Positions 57,583 through 64,000 of a DNA stretch of 64,000 nt are shown piece after piece (position 1 is the first letter of the stretch; each line of letters begins with the position of its first letter). The stretch is from Crossiella sp. SN42 (lineage in GTDB: Bacteria; Actinomycetota; Actinomycetes; Mycobacteriales; Pseudonocardiaceae): contig NZ_JAMHIV010000008.1 of assembly GCF_023897065.1 (NCBI RefSeq), forward strand, positions 185,420 through 249,419, read 5' to 3'. The position numbers and the translations under genes were made by a program. The notes beneath the pieces were generated by a model that saw only the letters and a program-made list of their open reading frames with translations, searched no databases and was not told where the DNA came from.

Positions 57583-58005
57583 GGCGGCGGCCGTTTTCAT
57601 CCGGAACGGCCGCATAGCGCGGATCTGTTCTTCGGCGGTGCAGACCGTCCCTGACACCGGGTCGCGCGCTACCAGCCAGTACGCACTGACCCGTTTGGGC
57701 TAACGGGGTCGGGCGTTGCACTTCCGGGCAGTGACCGGTTCCCCTTGCAGGCTTCGGCCACGGGTCTGACCTGCGGTTTTGGCTCGAAAAAAAGTTGAAT
57801 CCCGGACCGGCGACTACTGGGGAAGTTTTGTCGGTGGGTGGGTGTTAGATCAGCATCGACACCCGATCGGGCGGGTTTGGCGGGGAGGGGTACGGGTAGT
57901 TACCAGATAACGGGGCTTCGGCGGTTGAGGGCTCTGGGTGGCGTGTTTCGGGGGCCGCTCGGGTCCGACGGGAGACAACCGGCGGGGAACTGTGGGGACA
58001 CGCGT
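57583..58005. other. gene-free stretch, nothing identified
   Basis: This gap of about 420 bp between two terminators lies downstream of both neighbouring genes, so no promoter is needed here. It has an unusual A-tract (GAAAAAAAG) near 57787 and a short repeat GGGTGT...ACACCC at about 57840-57862. No coding frame with actinobacterial codon use, no tRNA and no riboswitch pattern was recognised. A small RNA cannot be excluded. Confidence 0.4.
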
Positions 58006-58043
58006 CCGCCCGGGTGCCGCAGGGAAGTGCGGCATCCGGGCGG
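58006..58043 (-). terminator. terminator after the M23 peptidase gene
   Basis: A 16-bp stem, CCGCCCGGGTGCCGCA with TGCGGCATCCGGGCGG, has one G-U pair and a six-base loop and lies 23 nt past the end of the minus-strand peptidase gene. Confidence 0.85.
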
Positions 58044-58066
58044 AGGCGGTAAACGCTGGGGCGTGG

Positions 58067-58864
58067 CTACTTCACGAAGACGCCGCGCTCGTTGAGCCAG
58101 GGCAGCGGGTTGATCTTCTTGCCGCTCGGGCTCCACACCTCGAAGTGCAGGTGCACGCCGGTGCTGAAGCCGCGGTTGCCCATGGTGGCGATCTGCTGGT
58201 TCGCCTTGACCTTCTGGCCCTGCTTGACCGTGATCCGGTCCATGTGGCCGTAGACGGTGATGGTGCCGTCCTTGTGCTGCACGCGGACCCACAGGCCAAA
58301 ACCGCTTGCCGGGCCGGCCTCGATGACCTCACCATCAGCGACGGAGACGATCGGGGTGCCCAGGCGGTTGGCGATGTCGATGCCGTAGTGCGTGGTGCCC
58401 CAGCGGCCACCGAAGCCGGAGGTGAACACGCCCTGCGCGGGCGAGACGAACATCGGCTTGCGGGCCTCGGCGTCGCGGGCCGCGCGGTCCTGCTGGTCCT
58501 GCTTGATGCGCTCGCTCTTGGCCAGCTTCTGGTACTCGAGCGAGGCGTCCGTGGTCCGCGAGAGCGGGAGGACCTCGAGGGAGTCGCCGCCGATGGCGGT
58601 GAAGCTTGCCTTGGCGTCCGCGCCGGAGGCCAGCGGGGTGACCTCGTCGGACGCGGCGGCGTTGCCGCTGCCGGTGTCCAGGGACGATCCTGCGGCCACA
58701 AAAGCGCCGGCCGCTACTGCTGCTACGACAACCCTGCCACGCATGGCAGAGGGCGGCGGCGGAAGCCGGTGCGCGCCGCGGGGACGCGCTTCACCCTTCT
58801 GCTGTTCGACCACGTCAACAGCGTGGGAGGGATGACCGCCGCCGGGGGAGCGGTGCTGAGTCAA
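58067..58864 (-). CDS. M23 family metallopeptidase (cell-wall endopeptidase)
   Basis: The protein of about 265 residues has a short cytoplasmic part, one hydrophobic anchor or signal (RGRVVVAAVAAGAFVAAGSS), a helical segment (LEYQKLAKSERIKQDQQDRAA) and a C-terminal LytM domain with zinc ligands in HYGIDIAN and HLHFEVW. It cuts peptidoglycan cross-links or acts as an amidase activator. The TTG start is supported by GGAAGG seven bases before it (58872-58877); an internal ATG at 58744 and a longer in-frame start are alternatives. The leader upstream contains alternative hairpins. The mycobacterial counterpart (Rv0950c) also lies between pcrA and sucC. Confidence 0.9.
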   Translation of the reverse strand: MTQHRSPGGGHPSHAVDVVEQQKGEARPRGAHRLPPPPSAMRGRVVVAAVAAGAFVAAGSSLDTGSGNAAASDEVTPLASGADAKASFTAIGGDSLEVLPLSRTTDASLEYQKLAKSERIKQDQQDRAARDAEARKPMFVSPAQGVFTSGFGGRWGTTHYGIDIANRLGTPIVSVADGEVIEAGPASGFGLWVRVQHKDGTITVYGHMDRITVKQGQKVKANQQIATMGNRGFSTGVHLHFEVWSPSGKKINPLPWLNERGVFVK

Positions 58865-59047
58865 TGCCTGCCCTTCCGTCTCGGGGAGTCCGATTGGACG
58901 AGACCGGGCGGGGGATCCCGGTGGAGTCGGTCGGGGTAACCGGCTCCGTGTCCTCTTGTGATCGGACCGTGACAACGGACGCGGGGACAGTAACGGCGCG
59001 GCGCCCCTAGGGGCAAACCCCTGGGCCGAGATTCTGCTGAACGGGGG

Positions 59048-60049
59048 TTACTGACAAGTCTGAGACTTGCTGAGATGACACTCAGTATCCGGAATCGTGT
59101 GACCCAGATCACTACCTTGCACGCCTGGGTGCTGGCTCAATCCATCCGATCGAGTGAGATGTGTGAGCACCGTGTGCACGATCGTGGGGTCCACCGGCAG
59201 CGAGAGGTGGCCGACGTCGCGCACCCGGTGATTGAGCACGTCCAGATCGGGGTGGGTCAGGCAGGCCGTGCGCTGCGGGATCATGACCTGGTCCAGCTCG
59301 CTCCACACCGCCAGGAACCGGGTCCGGCAGCCCGGCGCGGGCCCGGCCAGCTCGCCGAGCAGCTTGGAGCCGGGCCGCAGCTGGCGGGCCAGCCGGGTGG
59401 GCAGCAGGTAGGCCGTCATCGTGCCCGCGTGCGGCGAGCCCAGCGTCACCAGCGAGCGGACGTGCTCGTCCCCGCCCTGTTTCTGCACGTGGTAGCGGGC
59501 GATCACGCCGCCGAGGGAGTGCCCGATCAGGTGCACCGACTCCGCGCCGGTCTGCTCGCGGATCCGCTCCAGGCAGCGGCCCAGGTACTCCGCGGCGGCC
59601 CGGACGTCCCCGGTCAGCGCGGTCAGCACGCTGTAGTTCACCGCGTGCACCACGCCGAACCCGCGCCTGCGCAGCGCGGCGGCCAGGAAGGTGAAGATCG
59701 ACCGGTTGTCGCCGATCCCGTGCACCAGCACGATCGGGGTGCCCGCCGCCTCCAGGTCCGAGCAGACCAGGCCGCGCTGCATCGGCGGCAACCCGTCGGT
59801 GCGGTAGCTGCCGTAGGGGCCCTCCGGCCGCAGCTGCTCGGCCAGCGCGCCCCACGGGTAGAGCACCGCGTGCGCGGCCAGCCAGGCCGTCTCCATGGTC
59901 GCCCCGCGCAGCCCGCCAGGGGTGAGCAGGGAACGGACGAAGCGCAGGGTCTCGGCGGAGGCGTCCCGCACGCCGTCGACGCCCTGCCGGGCCTGCTGGA
60001 GCAGCTCGCCCGCGAGCCCCAGTAACCCGGTAGTGGCGTCCTTGCCCAT
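59048..60049 (-). CDS. alpha/beta hydrolase, lipase-like
   Basis: The 333-residue protein has a lipase-type fold: oxyanion segment VLVHGIGDN, nucleophile elbow GHSLGG (Ser inside GHSLGGVIARYHV) and a probable catalytic Asp and His (LDQVMIPQ region and DVGHLSLPVDP). It resembles LipB/PGAP1-like triacylglycerol lipases and esterases. No signal peptide is seen; the N-terminal 60 residues are helical with moderate hydrophobicity. The ATG chosen is 9 nt inside a GTG start. The C-terminal 30 residues are polar and may be an extension read through from lost stop signals. Confidence 0.86.
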   Translation of the reverse strand: MGKDATTGLLGLAGELLQQARQGVDGVRDASAETLRFVRSLLTPGGLRGATMETAWLAAHAVLYPWGALAEQLRPEGPYGSYRTDGLPPMQRGLVCSDLEAAGTPIVLVHGIGDNRSIFTFLAAALRRRGFGVVHAVNYSVLTALTGDVRAAAEYLGRCLERIREQTGAESVHLIGHSLGGVIARYHVQKQGGDEHVRSLVTLGSPHAGTMTAYLLPTRLARQLRPGSKLLGELAGPAPGCRTRFLAVWSELDQVMIPQRTACLTHPDLDVLNHRVRDVGHLSLPVDPTIVHTVLTHLTRSDGLSQHPGVQGSDLGHTIPDTECHLSKSQTCQ

Positions 60050-60190
60050 ACAACTCACGGTAAGTGATCTGGGCCATATTCGCCGCCTGCGATAGCAATC
60101 GTTTTATCGGGGCTTGGGCCAGCGGCGACGGGGTATGTCTGGAGATCACTCGACGCGCCTGCGCCACCCGGCTCACCTACGATCTGCGCA

Positions 60191-61861
60191 GTGACGTCCG
60201 GATCCCCCGTCTCGCCCGCCCGGCTACCCACCGCGATCGGTCTGGCCGTGCTCGCGGTCCCGTTCGCCGCACTCGCTCCGCTGATCGGGTCGGTTTCGCC
60301 CGAGATGCCACCCGCCTACCCGTCCTGGCTGGTCTTGGCGCTGGTCAGCGCGCTGCCGCCGGTGCTGGCGGTGATCTTCGCCAGTCGCGGTGACCACGGT
60401 GGGGCGGCCGGGATCCTGCGCGCCGCCGGCATGCTCGCCCCCGGCCTGCTGCTGGTGGACCTCCAGGTGCTGGTGGACCCGCTGAGCGTGGCCCGGCCGG
60501 ACCTGTTCGTGCCCACCCAGCTGGTGAACCTCTCCGCGGGCGGCGGCCTGTACCTGCTCCTGCTGAGCCGGCTGCTCATGATCGTCTCGGCGGTGCTGGC
60601 CGGTGGCGAGTGGGGCACCGAGGCCAGGGACACCGCCCGCGCCCGGCCGGGGCTGATGTACGGCGTGCTGGCGGTGACCGGGCTGCTCGCGGTGCCGCTG
60701 TTCGTGCCCGCGTTCCTCTCCAGCGACCCGTACCTGCCGGTCCGGCTGATCACCGAGTCCCCGGCCCTGGTGGTCGCGGGCACCGTGCTGCTGGCCGGTT
60801 CGATGCTGTTCGCGGGTGCGTACTTCGTGGGCGCGGCCGATCCGGAGGTGGCCAGGGGCGGGCTGATCGGCCTGGTCGCGGCCGCCGCCGGCGTGACACT
60901 GGTCCCGGCGGTCTCCGCGCTGGCCACGCCCGGCCTGGGCCTTGGCCTGTTCCAGTGGGTGGGGCTGGTGCAGACCGCCTTGGTGCTGGTGGTGCTGGGG
61001 ATCCTCGCCTGGGTGGCCGGGATGCGCCGGAACCTGGTCTTCGAGATCGGCGAGCTGCCGGGGCACCGCAAGCTCCAGCCGGCCGCCGGGGTGCTGGCCA
61101 CCGTGGCCGGGGTGCTCGCGGTGGTGGCCAGCGCGCTGCCGATCGCCCGGCTGGCCTCCGGCGAGGTGCAGTCGGTGGGCTCGGCCCGGATGCTGGCGGT
61201 CGCCGGGTTCATCCTGCTCGGCCTCGGCCTGCTGCTGCTGGCCAAGGACACCGCGACCAGCTCCCGCCCCGCGCTGGCGGTGGCCTGGGTGCTGGTCCCG
61301 GCGACCGGCCTCGACGTGCTGGACACCGCTTTCAGCCAGGTGAACGGGTTGCGGGCGGCGTTGCTGGCCGCGGCCCTGGTGGTGCTCGCGGCGGTCTGCG
61401 CCTCGGTCGCCGGGCTGCTGTGCGTGATCGCGGGCGGCCAGGAGCGGGAGGACACCGTGGACCTGTCCGAGATCAGCGCGGACCGGGTGGTGCTGGTCCC
61501 CGCGCTGCTCGGGGCCGCGCTGGGCTTCGGCGCCTACCTGCTGCCGGTGGTGGACAACCCGGAGTTCCCGGCCGCCGGACTGCTCTGGGACTTCCGCACC
61601 GAGACCTGGGGCCTGTTGCTGAGCCTGACCGCCGTGGTGGGCGCGGCGCTGCTGGCGCCCCGCTCCCGGCCGGCCCGGGCGAGCGCGTTGCTGGCCGGGG
61701 CCGCGCTGGTGGTCGCGCTGCGGGTGGCGGAACTGCCGGTGCGCGGCGGCGGATCTGCCGGTCTGGGCTTCTTCCTCGGGCTCGCGGCGCTGGCCGCGCT
61801 GCTCGCCGGCGCGGGTGTCGCGTGGTCGCGACGCTCGTCAGCAATGAGCTTCACGGAGTAG
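60191..61861 (+). CDS. large polytopic membrane protein, unknown function
   Basis: The 556-residue protein is very hydrophobic, with roughly 12-14 membrane helices, for example LPTAIGLAVLAVPFAALAPL near the start and SALLAGAALVVALRVAEL near the end. No transporter motif is recognised. The GTG start is divergent from the lipase-like gene, and the stop lies 9 nt before the B12-binding gene, so those two probably share a transcript. Confidence 0.75.
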   Translation: MTSGSPVSPARLPTAIGLAVLAVPFAALAPLIGSVSPEMPPAYPSWLVLALVSALPPVLAVIFASRGDHGGAAGILRAAGMLAPGLLLVDLQVLVDPLSVARPDLFVPTQLVNLSAGGGLYLLLLSRLLMIVSAVLAGGEWGTEARDTARARPGLMYGVLAVTGLLAVPLFVPAFLSSDPYLPVRLITESPALVVAGTVLLAGSMLFAGAYFVGAADPEVARGGLIGLVAAAAGVTLVPAVSALATPGLGLGLFQWVGLVQTALVLVVLGILAWVAGMRRNLVFEIGELPGHRKLQPAAGVLATVAGVLAVVASALPIARLASGEVQSVGSARMLAVAGFILLGLGLLLLAKDTATSSRPALAVAWVLVPATGLDVLDTAFSQVNGLRAALLAAALVVLAAVCASVAGLLCVIAGGQEREDTVDLSEISADRVVLVPALLGAALGFGAYLLPVVDNPEFPAAGLLWDFRTETWGLLLSLTAVVGAALLAPRSRPARASALLAGAALVVALRVAELPVRGGGSAGLGFFLGLAALAALLAGAGVAWSRRSSAMSFTE

Positions 61862-61870
61862 CGTGCCCGC

Positions 61871-62269
61871 ATGAGCGGTCGGATTCGCGTGGTGGTGGCC
61901 AAGCCCGGTCTCGACGGCCATGACCGGGGCGCCAAGGTGGTGGCGCGGGCACTGCGGGACGCCGGTATGGAGGTCATCTACACCGGCCTGCACCAGACTC
62001 CCGAGCAGGTCGTGCAGACCGCCATCCAGGAGGACGCCGACGTGGTCGGCCTGTCCGTGCTCTCCGGTGCGCACATGACCCTGTTCGCCAGGGTGATCGA
62101 GCTGCTCAGGGAGAAGGGCGCGGCGGACGTGGTGGTCTTCGGCGGCGGGATCATCCCCGACGACGACATGCCCAAGCTCGCCGAGCTCGGCGTCGCGAAG
62201 GTCTTCACCCCCGGCGCGACCACCCAGGAAATCGTGGACTGGGTCCGCGGAAACGTGCCTGCGCAGTAG
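61871..62269 (+). CDS. icmB: cobalamin-binding small subunit, IcmB-like (isobutyryl-CoA mutase type)
   Basis: The 132-residue stand-alone B12-binding domain has the base-off motif D15-G-H17-D-R-G20 (DxHxxG), followed by GLSVLSGAH and [12 protein letters not shown], which hold the nucleotide tail. It closely follows Streptomyces IcmB, the small subunit that pairs with IcmA to interconvert isobutyryl-CoA and n-butyryl-CoA; methylmalonyl-CoA mutase small domains are similar. The large subunit is not in the window. It precedes sucCD, which use the succinyl-CoA made by a methylmalonyl-CoA mutase, so some link to acyl-CoA metabolism is likely. Confidence 0.87.
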   Translation: MSGRIRVVVAKPGLDGHDRGAKVVARALRDAGMEVIYTGLHQTPEQVVQTAIQEDADVVGLSVLSGAHMTLFARVIELLREKGAADVVVFGGGIIPDDDMPKLAELGVAKVFTPGATTQEIVDWVRGNVPAQ

Positions 62270-62375
62270 TGCCGTTGCTCACGGTGACGGACTTCACCGG
62301 GTGGTGGTGCGTGTCAAGGGGTGTGACCTCGATAGGGTCTGCCAGGTCCGACACCGGCGTCGCAGGAGACTTCTA

Positions 62376-63545
62376 GTGGACCTGTACGAATACCAGGCGA
62401 AGGATCTCTTCGCCGCCCATGGAGTGCCGGTGTTGCCCGGCGCCGTGGCTAGCACCCCTGAAGAAGCCAGCGCGATCGCGGCGGACCTCGGCTCGACCGT
62501 TGTGGTCAAGGCCCAGGTCAAGACCGGCGGGCGTGGCAAGGCTGGCGGCGTCAAGCTCGCCGAGACCCCCGAGGACACCAAGGCCAAGGCGGAAGCCATC
62601 CTCGGCCTGGACATCAAGGGGCACATCGTGCACCGCGTCCTGGTGACCCCGGCCTCCGACATCGCGGAGGAGTACTACTTCTCCTTCCTGCTGGACCGGG
62701 CCAACCGGACCTTCCTGGCGATGGCCTCCGTCGAGGGCGGCATGGACATCGAGGAGGTCGCGGCCACCAAGCCCGAGGCCCTCGCGAAGGTCCTGATCGA
62801 CCCGATCAAGGGCGTGGACAAGGCCAAGGCGGACGAGATCGTCGCCGCGGCCAAGTTCCCGGCCGAGGTGGCCGACCAGGTTTCCGCGGTCATCGTGCAG
62901 CTCTGGGAGACCTTCGTCTCCGAGGACGCCACCCTGGTCGAGGTCAACCCGCTGGTCCGCGACCCGCAGGGCAAGATCATCGCCCTGGACGGCAAGGTCA
63001 CCCTCGACGAGAACGCCGACTTCCGGCACCCGGCGCACGCCGAGCTGGTGGACAAGCAGGCGGAGAACGAGCTGGAGGCCAAAGCCAAGGAGAAGGGCCT
63101 CAACTACGTCAAGCTCGACGGCCAGGTCGGCATCATCGGCAACGGCGCCGGGCTGGTCATGTCCACGCTGGACGTGGTGGCCTACGCGGGCGAGAAGCAC
63201 AACAACGTCAAGCCGGCCAACTTCCTGGACATCGGCGGCGGCGCCTCGGCCGAGGTGATGGCCAACGGCCTGGAGATCATCCTGGGCGACACCGACGTCA
63301 AGTCGGTCTTCGTCAACGTCTTCGGCGGCATCACCGCCTGCGACGCGGTCGCCAACGGCATCGTCAAGGCGCTGGAGATCCTCGGCGGCGAGGCCACCAA
63401 GCCGCTGGTCGTCCGTCTGGACGGCAACAACGTCGAAGAGGGCCGCCGCATCCTGGCGGAGGCCAACCACCCGCTGGTGACCGTGGTGGACACGATGGAC
63501 AACGCGGCCGACAAGGCCGCCGAGCTCGCTGCTGCGGGGGCATGA
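62376..63545 (+). CDS. sucC: succinate-CoA ligase (ADP-forming) beta subunit SucC
   Basis: The beta subunit of succinyl-CoA synthetase in the TCA cycle. The product is 389 residues. The ATP-grasp domain begins [22 protein letters not shown] from a GTG start with AGGAG eight bases upstream. It contains [18 protein letters not shown], the Mg/nucleotide-binding VEVNPLV and the subunit-contact segment [18 protein letters not shown]. The stop overlaps the sucD start. Confidence 0.97.
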   Translation: MDLYEYQAKDLFAAHGVPVLPGAVASTPEEASAIAADLGSTVVVKAQVKTGGRGKAGGVKLAETPEDTKAKAEAILGLDIKGHIVHRVLVTPASDIAEEYYFSFLLDRANRTFLAMASVEGGMDIEEVAATKPEALAKVLIDPIKGVDKAKADEIVAAAKFPAEVADQVSAVIVQLWETFVSEDATLVEVNPLVRDPQGKIIALDGKVTLDENADFRHPAHAELVDKQAENELEAKAKEKGLNYVKLDGQVGIIGNGAGLVMSTLDVVAYAGEKHNNVKPANFLDIGGGASAEVMANGLEIILGDTDVKSVFVNVFGGITACDAVANGIVKALEILGGEATKPLVVRLDGNNVEEGRRILAEANHPLVTVVDTMDNAADKAAELAAAGA

Positions 63546-64000
63546 CCATGGCTATCTTCCTGACCGAGAACAGCAAGGTCATCGTCCAGGGCATGACCGG
63601 CGCCGAGGGCTCCAAGCACACCAAGCGGATGCTGAAGTCGGGCACCACCATCGTCGGCGGCGTGACCCCCGGCAAGGGTGGCCAGACCGTCGACTTCGAC
63701 GGCACCCTGCTCCCGGTGTTCAACTCCGTCGGTGAGGCCATGGCCGAGACCGGCGCGGACGTCACCGTGGTCTTCGTGCCGCCGAAGTTCGCCAAGGGCG
63801 CGGTCGTCGAGGCCATCGACGCCGGCATCGGCCTCGCGGTGGTCATCACCGAGGGCATCCCGGTGCACGACACCGCCTACTTCTGGGCGCACGCCAACGC
63901 CACCGGCAACAAGACCCGGATCATCGGGCCGAACTGCCCCGGCGTCATCTCCCCCGGCAAGTCCAACGCGGGCATCATCCCGGCCGACATCTCCGGCCCC
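63542..64000 (+). CDS. sucD: succinate-CoA ligase alpha subunit SucD (partial, runs off the window)
   Basis: The first 153 residues of the alpha subunit are present. They include the CoA-binding [30 protein letters not shown] and the phosphate/CoA segment [20 protein letters not shown]. The catalytic phospho-histidine lies beyond the window end. Two starts are possible, the ATG overlapping the sucC stop and another ATG 6 nt later. The gene is coupled to sucC. Confidence 0.96.
   Translation, partial: MTMAIFLTENSKVIVQGMTGAEGSKHTKRMLKSGTTIVGGVTPGKGGQTVDFDGTLLPVFNSVGEAMAETGADVTVVFVPPKFAKGAVVEAIDAGIGLAVVITEGIPVHDTAYFWAHANATGNKTRIIGPNCPGVISPGKSNAGIIPADISGP

Noticed and set aside
58865..59060. Possible ydaO-type c-di-AMP riboswitch before the M23 peptidase
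   Set aside because: The segment has a GGAGCCGG-like word but not the conserved core and order of stems I know for this class; kept only as a structured leader of unknown type.

Overview
The window is chromosomal DNA of a high-GC actinobacterium. GTG and TTG starts are common, stop/start overlaps of the GTGA/ATGA type are frequent, and there is a WhiB regulator, a BldM-like regulator, a GroEL with a His-rich tail and a SigD/RsdA pair. WhiB together with a BldM-like protein suggests a filamentous or sporulating lineage, and overall gene content suggests Pseudonocardiales. That placement is an inference, since there is no rRNA here. No tRNA, rRNA, insertion sequence, prophage or CRISPR array was recognised.

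Layout. (1) 105-2292: tsaB-rimI-tsaD, for tRNA t6A and ribosomal protein S18 acetylation. (2) 2269-7591: a MerR regulator and a divergent membrane protein sharing a 43-bp palindrome, an M50-type membrane protease, a Tat-exported PhoD-like phosphatase and a TPR protein. (3) 7595-9737: a perfect CIRCE operator, then groES-groEL1. (4) 9870-14881: a regulatory block with whiB3/whiD, a MerR protein with a decayed cobalamin-type domain, its coupled partner, a BldM-like regulator without a phospho-acceptor, sigD and the anti-sigma gene rsdA. (5) 14970-18145: an overlapping membrane operon including PrsW and CPBP intramembrane proteases. (6) 18254-23430: a secreted metzincin-type protein, a DUF5319 gene, guaB2, guaB3 and a GNAT. 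(7) 23547-31008: two very large adjacent genes of unknown function. (8) 31041-37394: four oxidoreductases (ChoD-like GMC enzyme, class A flavin monooxygenase, BBE-type flavin oxidase, aldehyde dehydrogenase). (9) 37543-46052: guaA, a LacI regulator, a PspC/toastrack envelope-stress locus with its two-component system, an EamA transporter and a divergent LysR gene. (10) 46049-50878: a membrane Ser/Thr kinase and three further membrane proteins with apparently related external domains. (11) 50918-55023: PIG-L deacetylase, HDAC-like amidohydrolase, chorismate mutase, a secreted protein and DedA. (12) 55162-64000: pcrA, an M23 peptidase, a lipase-like hydrolase, a polytopic membrane protein, an icmB-like B12 subunit, sucC and the start of sucD.

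How it fits together. The first part follows the gene order of Mycobacterium tuberculosis Rv3421c-Rv3409c (tsaB, rimI, tsaD, groES, groEL1, whiB3, Rv3415c, sigD, rsdA, Rv3412, guaB2, guaB3, choD). The last part matches Rv0948c-Rv0952 (chorismate mutase, uvrD1/pcrA, M23 peptidase, sucC, sucD). The two blocks are far apart in that genome but only about 20 kb apart here. This comparison is from memory. Core purine synthesis (guaB2, guaB3, guaA) is interleaved with accessory cargo. The least understood content is the two-gene unit at 23547-31008 and the kinase-plus-paralogues array at 46049-50878.
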